Both the position numbers and the translations under genes were made by a program. The notes under the pieces are model-generated. The model did no database searches and had not been told where the DNA came from. It saw only the letters and a program-made list of their open reading frames with translations. Of a stretch of 31,233 nucleotides of DNA, positions 1-8,132 are shown piece by piece. Source of the DNA: Fluviibacter sp048859965 (GTDB lineage Bacteria > Pseudomonadota > Gammaproteobacteria > Burkholderiales > Rhodocyclaceae); NCBI GenBank assembly GCA_048859965.1, contig JBLIZO010000032.1, forward strand, positions 1 through 31,233, given 5' to 3'. Numbering within the stretch: position 1 is the stretch's first letter; each line of letters begins with the position of its first letter.

Positions 1-2
1 TG

Positions 3-113
3 AAACTATTGGTTCAAATCAGAAGAGCAACCTCGGTCGATCAACTGGAGGCGCTCTCTTGGCTGATAAAGAAGTTTCCCAAGCAAGCAAAAGCGTTCGT
101 TGAAAACAGCTAA
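3..113 (+). CDS. Possible 3' end of a gene entering from the left
   Basis: The plus-strand frame starting at base 3 is open from the window edge to a TAA at 111-113 and would encode the last 36 residues of a protein, ending in the segment KFPKQAKAFVENS. The mix of charged and hydrophobic residues is protein-like, but frame 2 is also open for 33 codons, so the call rests on composition only. The segment is AT-richer than the rest of the window. It would converge on topB. I do not recognise the family, and the stretch could equally be non-coding. Confidence 0.25.
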   Translation, partial: KLLVQIRRATSVDQLEALSWLIKKFPKQAKAFVENS

Positions 114-177
114 TTCGTTGGATGTACGTGTTCGCTTTTAAGCAGGTATTAGTTGCGATTGTTCTGTAAGCCAGCAA

Positions 178-2781
178 TTATTCCTTGGCTTCTACAGCCT
201 TTTTTGCCGCCGGTTTTTTAGCTGTTGGCTTTTTAGTGGCCGGTTTCTTGGCTGCTACCTTTTTGGCGGGCTTGGCATCTTCTGTGTCAGCGTCTCGGCT
301 AGCAGCCTTTTTCGGGGCGGCTTTGGCTTTCGCCGCAGCACCGGCTTTGACGGGCCGAGGTTCAAACTCGAAGCTCACTTTGCCGTCTTTATCGAGCGCC
401 AGGAATGCCGAGAATTTGCGGCGTGTGCGGGAAGAGACAAACTCTTTCAGCAGGTCGGTTTTACCGGCCGTCAGCAGCTTGGACATCTGTTCGGTGTCGA
501 TCGGCTGTTGCAGAATGATCTGGCCGGAACGGAAGGTGCAAGTTTTGTCCGGGCCCACGGATTTCTCGCAAACGTAGGACGTGACGTAGGGGTAAACATT
601 GGCGGCGCACTTGGGACATTTGCCCACACTGGTAACGCCCGAAAAATCAACCGGTTCGGTTGAGCTATCGTCTGAGTTACCAAAATCAAAAGCGGGTTGG
701 TGCTCGTCGTTGAGCTTGATCAGCGCCGCAAACGGGCGGCCCATCTTGTTGCGGAAGCCATTGAGTGGGCCGACCTGACGTTCTTTGATCAGCGTTTCGA
801 TTTCGGAACCCTCAAACTGGCGGCCGGCAACGGTTTTCCAGAGGCCGTAGTCGCAACTGCCGCACTGGAACTTCTTGTAGGTTTCTTTCATGACGCCGCC
901 GCACTTGGGGCATGGCGTGGTCAGGGTGCCAAAGTCACCCGGAATGGTGTCGTGCTCGAAGTTCTTGGCCTTGGCGACCATGTCTTCGGTCATCTGGGCG
1001 ATTTCGGCCATGAATTGTTTGCGCGAGAGTTCGCCGCGCTCCATGCTGGCCAGCTTGGATTCCCACTCGCCCGTGAGTTCCGGCGAGGTGAGTGCCGTAA
1101 CGCCCAGGCCTTCCAGCAGCGTCATGAGATTAAAGGCTTTGGCCATCGGGATGAGTTCGCGGCCTTCGCGCAGCAGGTATTGTTCGGCCAGCAGGCCTTC
1201 AATAATCTGGGCGCGCGTAGCGGGTGTGCCGAGGCCGCGCCCGGCCATCGCAGCGCGCAGTTCGTCATCATCGATGCGCTTGCCAGCGCTTTCCATGGCG
1301 GAAAGGAGCGTCGCTTCGGAGTAGCGTGCTGGCGGGCGTGTGGCTGATGCCTTGATGCGTACATCCTCGGTTTGCACTGCCTCACCGTCGGTGACTGCCG
1401 GCAGATTGGTTTCTTCGTCGCTTTCTTCTTTGCCGTAAACGGTGAGCCAGCCCTTTTTGACCAGGACTTTGCCCTCGGTCTTGAACGGGTGTTTGCCCAC
1501 GCGGGTAATGCGTGTGGTGACCAGATATTCGGCCGCCGGATAGAAGACGGAGAGGAAGCGGCGTACGACGAAGTCGTACAGTTTGGCTTCGACTTCCGAC
1601 AAACTCTTAGGCACGGTACCTGTTGGAATGATGGCGAAGTGATCCGAGATCTTGGTGTTATTGAAGATCCGCTTGTTCGGTTTGACCCAGCCTTCTTTAA
1701 CAATCTCGTTGGCGAAGGGGGCGTACAGATCCGGCAGACCAGCCAGTACATTGTGTACGGTGGGCAGATAATCTTCGGGCAGCGCGCGTGAATCGGTCCG
1801 CGGGTAGGTCAGCACCTTGTGCTTTTCATAGAGTGCCTGGGCGATCGACAGCGTGGTTTTGGCTGAGAAGCCAAAGCGCGTGTTCGCTTCACGTTGCAGG
1901 CTGGTTAGGTCAAAAAGCAGGGGCGATAGACGATTTTCCGGTTTTGCCGTGTCGGTGACGATGCCGGGTTTGCCCAAGCATTCGCCACGGATCGATTCGG
2001 CGGATTGTTCTTGCCACAGACGTTCGGCGCGGGCATGTTCATCCTCGCCTTTTTTGAAACCTTCGTCAAACCAGCGACCGGTGTAAGTGCCGCCGGCTGC
2101 CTGGAATTCGCCTTCCACTTCCCAGTAATTGCGTGGGATGAAGGCGCGGATTTCCTTTTCGCGTTCGACGACCAGTGACAGGGTCGGTGTCTGGACGCGG
2201 CCGACGGTCGTTAGGTGGAAACCGCCGGTTTTGGAGTTGAAGGCGGTCATGGCGCGGGTGCCGTTGATGCCGACCAGCCAGTCCGATTCCGAACGACACA
2301 CGGCGGCATCACCCAGGCCCTGCATCTCGGTGCCATCGCGCAGATGCTTGAAGCCGTCCTGGATGGCTTCCTTGGTCATCGATTGCAGCCAGAGGCGCTG
2401 TACGGGCACTTTGGCCTTGGCGTACTGCGCGATGTAATTGAAGATGAGCTCGCCTTCGCGTCCCGCATCGCATGCGTTGATGAGGCCATCAACATCTTTG
2501 CGGCGGAGCAGCTTTTGCAAGACCTTCAGGCGCGGTGCCGATTTCTCGATGGGCTGCAGATCAAAGTGTGGCGGTATCACCGGCAGGTGGGCAAAAGTCC
2601 ACTTGCCGCGTTTGACTTCAAACTCTTCCGGGCAGATCAGCGCCAGCAGGTGACCCACGGCGGAAGAAAGGACGTAATCGTCACTTTCATAGTAGTCATC
2701 GTGCTTGGTAAAGCCGCCGAGCGCTTTGGAAATATCCAGCGCGACTGAAGGTTTCTCGGCAATGATCAGCTTTTTTCCCAT
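178..2781 (-). CDS. topB: DNA topoisomerase III
   Basis: Type IA topoisomerase (867 aa) that cuts and passes single DNA strands; the family decatenates replication intermediates and resolves recombination structures in the cytoplasm. The Toprim domain opens with IIAEKPSVA (residues 6-14) and holds the acidic cluster DAGREGE (105-111). The catalytic tyrosine is Tyr326 in LTYPRTDSR. Two Cys4-type zinc-finger-like modules follow: Cys624/627/640/643 and Cys722/725/738/748. Residues about 812-867 are a Lys/Ala/Pro-rich tail with repeated KKPA/KKPT units, resembling histone H1 and giving a basic DNA-binding end; E. coli TopB is much shorter. The N-terminus fits the family start, although the bases before the ATG show only a weak Shine-Dalgarno site. 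It lies downstream of smg and dprA on the same strand, an arrangement known from betaproteobacteria. Confidence 0.96.
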   Translation of the reverse strand: MGKKLIIAEKPSVALDISKALGGFTKHDDYYESDDYVLSSAVGHLLALICPEEFEVKRGKWTFAHLPVIPPHFDLQPIEKSAPRLKVLQKLLRRKDVDGLINACDAGREGELIFNYIAQYAKAKVPVQRLWLQSMTKEAIQDGFKHLRDGTEMQGLGDAAVCRSESDWLVGINGTRAMTAFNSKTGGFHLTTVGRVQTPTLSLVVEREKEIRAFIPRNYWEVEGEFQAAGGTYTGRWFDEGFKKGEDEHARAERLWQEQSAESIRGECLGKPGIVTDTAKPENRLSPLLFDLTSLQREANTRFGFSAKTTLSIAQALYEKHKVLTYPRTDSRALPEDYLPTVHNVLAGLPDLYAPFANEIVKEGWVKPNKRIFNNTKISDHFAIIPTGTVPKSLSEVEAKLYDFVVRRFLSVFYPAAEYLVTTRITRVGKHPFKTEGKVLVKKGWLTVYGKEESDEETNLPAVTDGEAVQTEDVRIKASATRPPARYSEATLLSAMESAGKRIDDDELRAAMAGRGLGTPATRAQIIEGLLAEQYLLREGRELIPMAKAFNLMTLLEGLGVTALTSPELTGEWESKLASMERGELSRKQFMAEIAQMTEDMVAKAKNFEHDTIPGDFGTLTTPCPKCGGVMKETYKKFQCGSCDYGLWKTVAGRQFEGSEIETLIKERQVGPLNGFRNKMGRPFAALIKLNDEHQPAFDFGNSDDSSTEPVDFSGVTSVGKCPKCAANVYPYVTSYVCEKSVGPDKTCTFRSGQIILQQPIDTEQMSKLLTAGKTDLLKEFVSSRTRRKFSAFLALDKDGKVSFEFEPRPVKAGAAAKAKAAPKKAASRDADTEDAKPAKKVAAKKPATKKPTAKKPAAKKAVEAKE

Positions 2782-2801
2782 GGGGCGAAGTCTCGGAGGC
2801 T

Positions 2802-2875
2802 GACGGTTCAGGTAAGCACCCGATCCCGCTGCCCGGTAGTCATGTGGACGGTGCTAAAGGCACCGCGTAACCGCC
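2802..2875 (-). other. Candidate structured leader upstream of topB
   Basis: The 145-base gap between smg and topB contains complementary segments on the topB-sense strand. A local hairpin (CGGTGC, 5-base loop, GCACCG) sits at 2849-2865. A long-range helix could pair GGCGGUU (2875-2869) with AACCGUC (2808-2802), 7 bp including one G-U, enclosing the hairpin and a G-rich single-stranded segment. The 3' arm ends 20 bases before the topB start codon, so the fold could affect translation. I do not recognise it as a known riboswitch. It lacks the B12 box, and the pairing was found by eye, so chance pairing is possible. Confidence 0.35.
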
Positions 2876-2887
2876 GCATCATAGGAG

Positions 2888-2909
2888 GGCTTGCCGGGAT
2901 TGGCAAGCC
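2888..2909 (-). terminator. Hairpin downstream of smg, possible terminator or processing site
   Basis: A perfect 8-bp inverted repeat, GGCTTGCC / GGCAAGCC with a 6-base loop, lies 17 bases past the smg stop codon. It is not followed by a T run on the smg-sense strand, so it is not a canonical intrinsic terminator. It may stabilise the smg 3' end or attenuate read-through into topB. Confidence 0.4.
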
Positions 2910-2926
2910 GGGTCCTTAATGGACGG

Positions 2927-3406
2927 TTAGTTGTAAACCGGGTTTGCTGCGTCGAGCAGCGTTTCGACCAGAAGACCATCAATGGCCTGATTGCGGCTCC
3001 AGAGCACCATGAGCACGATAATCTTGAAATGCTCCAAGGTCAGATCGTCCATCGCCATGGCGCGGTCAATAATGAGTTCGCGTAGATCGGCTGGAACAGC
3101 ATTCTGCTGCTCCAGCGCCCACAGATAGTTCAGGCAATCGGGGCCCAGGTGGGCGTATTCGCGATCGGTGTAGATCCTTACAGCATGCGCGGAAGGCGCG
3201 GCGACGGCATGGTAGCGCTCGCCCGCCAGACCGGCCAGCCAGCCAAAAGCCTCATCGATCTCCTCGCGTTCGAAACCGGCTTCCATCAGAGTTTCAGAAA
3301 GCGGTTCGGCATCCAGCGTGATGGTTTGAGGCGTTTCTTGGGGTTCTCCCTGGTTGGCGCCAAGTTCTTCAAAGTGTTCGAAGAGATAAACCAGAATATC
3401 GAGCAT
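2927..3406 (-). CDS. smg: Smg family protein (DUF494)
   Basis: A 159-residue cytoplasmic protein of the Smg/DUF494 family, recognised from the start MLDILVYLFEHF, the acidic helical middle with EIDEAFGWLAGL (about residues 49-60) and the C-terminal segment with LEHFKIIVLMVLW. The length is usual for the family. Its molecular role is not established; the gene is repeatedly found next to dprA and topB in beta- and gammaproteobacteria, as here, which is the main support. A short AGGT lies 7 bases before the ATG. It is 56 bases downstream of dprA and probably shares its transcript. No signal peptide or cysteine motif is visible. Confidence 0.9.
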   Translation of the reverse strand: MLDILVYLFEHFEELGANQGEPQETPQTITLDAEPLSETLMEAGFEREEIDEAFGWLAGLAGERYHAVAAPSAHAVRIYTDREYAHLGPDCLNYLWALEQQNAVPADLRELIIDRAMAMDDLTLEHFKIIVLMVLWSRNQAIDGLLVETLLDAANPVYN

Positions 3407-3462
3407 AGTGGCGACCTAAGACGTAGGGTGAATCGACAGGCTAGGGAATGTTAGCGCAGTCA

Positions 3463-4620
3463 TTATGCACGAATCAGACGCTGAAAGCGTCCGCCGGGCA
3501 GATTCGTGACGTACCCCGCCAGACTGAGTTCAGTCAGCATCGCAAGAACGACATCCGCCGTCAGCCCGCAGCGCTGGATGAGTTGATCCAGTGTGGCTGC
3601 TTCGTGGCCTAACGCCTGCAGTAGTGCAGCGTGTTCGGGCCGGGTTGTGTTGTTGTCCGCCTCAATGGCACTGACCACGGTGATGGTCGGTGCGGGACGC
3701 GGGGGTTGCAGTTCTTCCAGGATATCCTGGGCGCATTCGACCAGCTTGGCGCCCTGCTTGATGAGTGCATGACACCCTTTGTACTGAGGTGCATGAATGG
3801 AACCGGGGATGGCGAAGATGTCGCGGCCAAGTTCACCGGCCAGGCGGGCGGTGATCAGAGACCCCGAAGCAGGCGCTGCTTCAACGACGAGGCATGCCTG
3901 TCCAAGACCCGCGATGAGCCGGTTGCGCCGCGGGAAGTTGCTGGCAGCAGCCACGGTGCCCAGCGGAAATTCGGAAATAATGCAGCCGTTACCTGTGATC
4001 AGGTGAGCGAGTTTCTTATTGCTCGCCGGATAGACACGGTCAATGCCGGTGCCGACAACGGCTACGGTGCCGCTGCGTGTGTCAGAGCGAAGTGCGCCTT
4101 CATGCGCGGCGGCATCAATGCCAAGCGCCAGCCCACTGATGATGCTGAAACCGGCATCCGCCAAGGCTTTTGAAAAAGCGCGGGCGTTTTCAACGCCCTG
4201 TGGCGTTGCGTTGCGGCTCCCCACGACACCAATCGCTGGTTGGTTCAGATAAGCCGGGTCGCCATTGACGTACAGCAAACTGGGTGGGTCGGTCGACTCA
4301 AGCAGTCGTTGCGGATAGTCCTGATCGGCCAAGGTGATGAGGTGATGGCCCGGTTCGTTGAGCCAGGTCAAAGTCTGGTCAATGAGCGCCTGCTGAGCTT
4401 CCTGGCGAGGTCCTTCCAGCAGGTTTTGTGCCGACTTAATGCCGACGACGCCCGAAATGGCGCTCAACCCGGCCTCAAAAACGGCACCGGGATGGCCGAA
4501 GGCGCGTAACAATTGCTGTTGTGTGCGGGGGCCGACGCCGGTCGTTAGCGTCAGATTCAGCCAGGCCCGCAAGTCGTCGTGGGCCGCTGAAGGGCTGGTG
4601 GTTGGTTCCTGAAGGCGCAT
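3463..4620 (-). CDS. dprA: DNA-processing protein DprA (Smf)
   Basis: DprA binds incoming single-stranded DNA and loads RecA during natural transformation; many non-competent bacteria also carry it. The Rossmann-like core shows IGVVGSRNATPQG, SGLALGIDAAAHEGAL, EFPLGT and NFPRRNRLIAGL (about residues 130-240 in this numbering), preceded by a helical N-terminal domain with a TGVGP turn and followed by a winged-helix C-terminal domain ending GGRFQRLIRA. I chose the ATG at 4620 (385 aa) because the protein then begins close to the family's conserved N-terminus and clear of the plus-strand promoter at 4602-4629. An in-frame ATG at 4671 would give 402 aa, and neither start has a strong Shine-Dalgarno site. 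It is divergent from def and leads the dprA-smg-topB set. All core motifs are intact, so it is likely functional. Confidence 0.95.
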   Translation of the reverse strand: MRLQEPTTSPSAAHDDLRAWLNLTLTTGVGPRTQQQLLRAFGHPGAVFEAGLSAISGVVGIKSAQNLLEGPRQEAQQALIDQTLTWLNEPGHHLITLADQDYPQRLLESTDPPSLLYVNGDPAYLNQPAIGVVGSRNATPQGVENARAFSKALADAGFSIISGLALGIDAAAHEGALRSDTRSGTVAVVGTGIDRVYPASNKKLAHLITGNGCIISEFPLGTVAAASNFPRRNRLIAGLGQACLVVEAAPASGSLITARLAGELGRDIFAIPGSIHAPQYKGCHALIKQGAKLVECAQDILEELQPPRPAPTITVVSAIEADNNTTRPEHAALLQALGHEAATLDQLIQRCGLTADVVLAMLTELSLAGYVTNLPGGRFQRLIRA

Positions 4621-4629
4621 CGCTATAAT
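4602..4629 (+). promoter_or_regulatory. Predicted sigma-70 promoter for def-fmt
   Basis: A perfect -10 hexamer TATAAT at 4624-4629 is preceded, with a 16-base spacer, by TTGGTT at 4602-4607 (three of six identical to TTGACA, including TTG). Transcription would start near 4636 and give a leader of about 95 bases before def. The promoter overlaps the start of the divergent dprA gene, so the two units may interfere. Confidence 0.6.
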
Positions 4630-4730
4630 GGGAAGTGAAAAGGCGTCGGCTGTCGGCGGCCGAATAAGCATAAATCATTTCCCACAGTCTGCAGCATGTT
4701 CCTGGTGCAGAACCCGGTTTTCAGAGAATT

Positions 4731-5234
4731 ATGGCCCTCCTTCCCATTCTGCGATTTCCCGATGAACGGCTACGTACGGTGGCCAAGCCGGTGACCGTGT
4801 TTGACGCTGCTTTGCGTCAACTGGTCGCCGATATGGCTGAAACCATGTACGAAGCGCCCGGCATTGGCCTGGCGGCGACGCAAGTCAATGTGCATCAGCG
4901 TGTTGTTGTGATTGACGTCTCGGAAGACCAGAATGCGCTGCAGGTCTTGATTAACCCCGTGATTGAATCCGTGAGCGGCATGCAGACCTATGAAGAGGGA
5001 TGCCTGTCGGTACCCGGCATCTACGATAAGGTCGATCGCCCATCGGATGTGCGCGTGCGCTACCAGGACCTGGATGGCAATGAACGGATGCTGGAAACCG
5101 ACGGTCTGCTGGCGATCTGTATTCAGCACGAAATCGATCACTTGAACGGTAAAGTGTTTGTCGATCACTTGTCGCAGCTCAAGCAGCAGCGTATCCGCAG
5201 CAAACTGGTCAAGCAGTCGCGGCATACGGTCTGA
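4731..5234 (+). CDS. def: Peptide deformylase
   Basis: Removes the formyl group from the initiator methionine of nascent chains. At 167 residues it is of usual length. All three diagnostic motifs are present: GIGLAATQ (44-51), EGCLSVP (89-95, metal ligand Cys91) and QHEIDHLNG (132-140, ligands His133 and His137, catalytic Glu134). It is cytoplasmic and ribosome-associated. Its stop codon overlaps the fmt start by one base, so the enzyme that removes the formyl group is translationally coupled to the one whose product carries it onto the initiator, the classical def-fmt pair. The Shine-Dalgarno site is weak (AGAGA). Confidence 0.98.
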   Translation: MALLPILRFPDERLRTVAKPVTVFDAALRQLVADMAETMYEAPGIGLAATQVNVHQRVVVIDVSEDQNALQVLINPVIESVSGMQTYEEGCLSVPGIYDKVDRPSDVRVRYQDLDGNERMLETDGLLAICIQHEIDHLNGKVFVDHLSQLKQQRIRSKLVKQSRHTV

Positions 5235-6178
5235 TGAGCACGGGCATGGGTTTACGCGTTGGTTTTGCCGGAACGCCGGCGTTTGCGCAGCAGGCGCTCC
5301 AAGCCATTTTGGATGCCGGTTTTGAGGTGCCCGTTGTCCTGACGCAGCCGGATCGCCCATCGGGGCGCGGTATGCAACTGACGCCATCGCTGGTGAAGCA
5401 GTTGGCCGTGTCGCGACATATCCCGGTCGAACAACCGCTGACCTTACGTAACGATGCGGCACAAGCCATGCTGCGTGCTTACGCGCTCGATGTGCTGGTG
5501 GTGGTGGCTTACGGCCTCATTTTGCCGCAATCGGTTCTGGACATGCCGCGCTATGGTTGCCTGAATATTCATGCGTCGTTGCTGCCGCGCTGGCGTGGTG
5601 CGGCGCCGATTCATCGCGCTATTGAAGCGGGCGATGCCGAGACGGGTGTCTGCATCATGCAGATGGACGCAGGGTTGGATACAGGTGGTGTAGTGGACAA
5701 AGCACGATTGTCGATTTTGCCCACGGAAAGTACTGCGCAACTGCATGATCGGCTGGCGGCGCTGGGGGCAGAACGCATTGTGACGGTTTTGCAAAAATTG
5801 GCTTCGGGCGAGGCGCTGACAGCGCAGGCGCAACCGGATGCAGGTGTGACCTATGCCCACAAACTGGAAAAGGCCGAGTCGCTGCTCGATGTGACGGCGT
5901 CCGCGACATTGCTGGATCGCAAAATTCGCGCCTTCAATCCTTTTCCCGGTGCGGTGCTGTCGCTTGGTGAGACACCGATCAAGATCTGGCAGGCGTCCCC
6001 GGTAGCCGGGCGCGGTGCTCCTGGTACCGTTCTGACAGCCGATCCTGCCGGTGTCGTGATGGCCTGCGGTGAGGGTGCGCTTCGCCTGGAGGTGCTGCAG
6101 GCGCCTGGCGGTAAGCGTTTATCGGCGGCCGATTTTTTACGCGGCCATCCGTTGCCGGTAGGTGCCGTATTTGCTTGA
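5234..6178 (+). CDS. fmt: Methionyl-tRNA formyltransferase
   Basis: Transfers a formyl group from 10-formyltetrahydrofolate to Met-tRNA(fMet) for translation initiation. The protein is 314 aa, as expected. It opens with VGFAGTPAFA (9-18), and the catalytic region LNIHASLLPRWRGAAPIHRAI (starting at 110) contains Asn111 and His113, followed by GVCIMQMDAGLDTG with the catalytic-site aspartate near 146. The C-terminal tRNA-binding domain (from about 208) includes AFNPFPGA. The start ATG sits in the TGATG overlap with the def stop; a second ATG four codons later is a possible alternative. The 115-base gap before htpX suggests that htpX has its own control. Confidence 0.98.
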   Translation: MSTGMGLRVGFAGTPAFAQQALQAILDAGFEVPVVLTQPDRPSGRGMQLTPSLVKQLAVSRHIPVEQPLTLRNDAAQAMLRAYALDVLVVVAYGLILPQSVLDMPRYGCLNIHASLLPRWRGAAPIHRAIEAGDAETGVCIMQMDAGLDTGGVVDKARLSILPTESTAQLHDRLAALGAERIVTVLQKLASGEALTAQAQPDAGVTYAHKLEKAESLLDVTASATLLDRKIRAFNPFPGAVLSLGETPIKIWQASPVAGRGAPGTVLTADPAGVVMACGEGALRLEVLQAPGGKRLSAADFLRGHPLPVGAVFA

Positions 6179-6199
6179 AAGCAGCCGCACCGACACCAT

Positions 6200-6226
6200 G
6201 TTGCTAAGTGATTCTTAAGCCCATTT
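6200..6226 (+). promoter_or_regulatory. Possible heat-shock (sigma-32) promoter for htpX
   Basis: GCCCATTT at 6219-6226 matches seven of eight positions of the sigma-32 -10 consensus CCCCATNT. Upstream, GTTGCTA (6200-6206) is a poor match to CTTGAAA, and the 12-base spacer is slightly short. HtpX is a heat-shock protein in E. coli, which makes the match attractive, but the -35 element is weak. A GC-rich hairpin (GCGCGG/CCGCGC, 6240-6259) lies between this site and the ribosome-binding site. Confidence 0.3.
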
Positions 6227-6293
6227 GGTTTTAATAGCAGCGCGGTGAGTAAGCCGCGCGCGTAATATTGCGCAACACCATGAGGAAGAAGCC

Positions 6294-7139
6294 GTGAATA
6301 ACTGGTTCAAGACGACGATACTGTTCGCAGCCATTCTGGCACTGTTCATGATGATCGGTGGCCTGATCGGCGGCCGCGACGGCATGATGCTGGCGTTGCT
6401 GTTTGGTGGTGGGATGAATTTCTTCGCCTACTGGTTCTCCGACAAGATGGTGCTGAAGATGTACAACGCGCAGCCCGTCGATGAAACCTCGTCGCCCTAT
6501 CTTTACAACATGGTGCGTGACCTGGCGACCCGCGCCGGGTTGCCGATGCCGCAGGTGTATCTGATTAACGAAGCGCAGCCCAACGCCTTCGCCACCGGGC
6601 GCAACCCTGAAAACGCCGCCGTCGCAGCGACGACCGGTATCGTGAGCCTGCTCAGCGAGCGCGAGTTACGCGGCGTGATGGCGCACGAACTTGCCCACGT
6701 CAAGCACCGCGATATTCTGACCTCGACCATTGCCGCCACGTTGGCCGGAGCCATTTCAGCGTTAGCCAACTTCGCACTCTTTTTTGGTGGTCGCAGTCAA
6801 GACGGGCGTCCGGCGAATCCGATCGTCAGTATCGTGGTGGCGATTATTGCACCGCTGGCCGCTGCGTTGATTCAGATGGCGATCTCTCGCGCCCGCGAGT
6901 TCGAGGCGGATCGCGGCGGCGCCGAAATCAGCGGCGACCCGCTGGCATTGGCCAGCGCACTGGGTAAGATCGATGCTTCCGCGCGCGGGATTCTTTTCCC
7001 GACGGCGGAATCTCATCCGGCCACCGCGCAGATGATGATCATGAACCCGCTGGCCGGTGGTGGCATTGACAGCCTCTTCTCGACACACCCGAAAACCGCT
7101 GAGCGCATTGCACGGCTGGAGGCGATGGCGCGCGGTTAA
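6294..7139 (+). CDS. htpX: Membrane zinc metalloprotease HtpX
   Basis: Inner-membrane M48-family endopeptidase that cleaves damaged or misfolded membrane proteins, acting alongside FtsH. The protein has 281 aa. Hydrophobic segments lie at about 7-25, 32-47, 146-170 and 178-197, and the zinc motif HELAHVKHRD is at 131-140 (ligands His131 and His135, catalytic Glu132), with the third ligand in the REFEADRGG segment. The start is GTG, chosen because AGGAAG lies 6 bases upstream and the ATG just before it (6280) is closed at once by a stop. It is followed convergently by the nuclease gene, 39 bases away. Motifs and length are complete. Confidence 0.97.
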   Translation: MNNWFKTTILFAAILALFMMIGGLIGGRDGMMLALLFGGGMNFFAYWFSDKMVLKMYNAQPVDETSSPYLYNMVRDLATRAGLPMPQVYLINEAQPNAFATGRNPENAAVAATTGIVSLLSERELRGVMAHELAHVKHRDILTSTIAATLAGAISALANFALFFGGRSQDGRPANPIVSIVVAIIAPLAAALIQMAISRAREFEADRGGAEISGDPLALASALGKIDASARGILFPTAESHPATAQMMIMNPLAGGGIDSLFSTHPKTAERIARLEAMARG

Positions 7140-7178
7140 TGCCGGTTCGGTAGGTTTTGGCCTGTAAGACGCGGGAAA

Positions 7179-8132
7179 TTACGGCAAATCCTTTAACGCC
7201 TGCGTTACAACATACGCCAGCCGTCTCCCAGCCTGCGCCAGTCGGGTCTGTGTCATGTCGCGCCCCGCTAGCCAGTAATCCTGGTCGATCAGATAGGCGC
7301 CAGGAACATCCGGGTCGGGTTGCAGGCCCGGATAGACCTGATCGCGCGCAATCGTGAAAGATTCCTCGATCCATGTCCGCGGTGGTTTGGCGAGATCGTT
7401 GTCGGTGACTTTCAGGGATTGGCGTAATAGTACCGCAAGATCATGGTCGAATCGGCGGGTTTCCGGGCGCGCGTGTCCCGGCAGTTCGTCCCACCAACGG
7501 TGCAGGCTGATCGGCTCCGGCGGTTTCCGGCCCGCATCCAGAACCGTTACCAGATTACCGCCAGCATCCAGTTCTCCGGGGTGCCCGGGAACGCTACGGC
7601 TGGCACAGTGTAGGGGTTGGTGGGCGTCTGCGACCAGATGGCTGACCCAGGCCAGTGCGATGGCGCGCTTATGATGCGGAAGCGATGCATCGCTCAACAG
7701 CCCCAGTTGTGCAGTAAGCGCCTGTTCCAACAGACCGTGCGACGGCTGTTGGTTGAAGGGCCGGGCGATATTGCGATCGGCAAAGTGCCAGTATCGTGTG
7801 GCCTCGCCGCTACTGGCATGCGCTAACCATTGCTGTTGTGTGACAGGTGGTGTGGTCATGGCGCGGGAGGGTTCTGCCTGATCGCGCAACTCATCCGGCC
7901 AGAGTGCTGCGGCCATCCAGGCAGCGTCGCCGTGTTGGTTTTGGGTTTTCGTAATCAACGCCTGGCTGGCGATCAGTGTGTTGACCCGATCACGGGTCGG
8001 TGCATCAAGTGCGGCCCAAGCGACTGCGACGACCTCACGGTGGCCTGTCGCATTCCATGCGTGCGCGGCATGGATGCTGAATCCGAGCGTGATCAGGCAG
8101 AGAAGATGGCGCAGAAAACAGAAGGAATGCAT
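7179..8132 (-). CDS. Secreted S1/P1-type zinc-dependent nuclease
   Basis: S1/P1 nucleases hydrolyse single-stranded nucleic acid, and often 3'-nucleotides, using three zinc ions. From the ATG at 8132 the protein has 317 residues: a signal peptide (1-25) ending AHA, then Trp26, which would become the new N-terminus. In P1 nuclease the mature N-terminal Trp binds zinc. Aligning by spacing, all nine ligands are present: Trp26, His31, Asp80, His116, His165, Asp169, His175, His211 and Asp215, in segments WNATGH, WPDEL, YWHF, SHLVADAHQPLH and HRWWDE. Upstream in-frame starts at 8186 and 8201 would bury the signal peptide, so I reject them. It would act in the periplasm or outside, perhaps scavenging phosphate or nucleosides. 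It separates htpX from rsmB and is transcribed against both. Confidence 0.9.
   Translation of the reverse strand: MHSFCFLRHLLCLITLGFSIHAAHAWNATGHREVVAVAWAALDAPTRDRVNTLIASQALITKTQNQHGDAAWMAAALWPDELRDQAEPSRAMTTPPVTQQQWLAHASSGEATRYWHFADRNIARPFNQQPSHGLLEQALTAQLGLLSDASLPHHKRAIALAWVSHLVADAHQPLHCASRSVPGHPGELDAGGNLVTVLDAGRKPPEPISLHRWWDELPGHARPETRRFDHDLAVLLRQSLKVTDNDLAKPPRTWIEESFTIARDQVYPGLQPDPDVPGAYLIDQDYWLAGRDMTQTRLAQAGRRLAYVVTQALKDLP

Noticed and set aside
134..143. GCTTTTAAGC palindrome downstream of topB as terminator
   Set aside because: The palindrome is only 10 bases long and cannot form a stable hairpin.
697..1347. Plus-strand open frame (216 codons) opposite topB
   Set aside because: It mirrors conserved topoisomerase sequence including one zinc module; the apparent length is a by-product of codon bias.
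2782..2880. Cobalamin, SAH or SRP RNA in the topB leader
   Set aside because: I compared the gap by eye with the B12 box, the SAH core and the GGAAGGAAGCAG SRP motif and found none of them.
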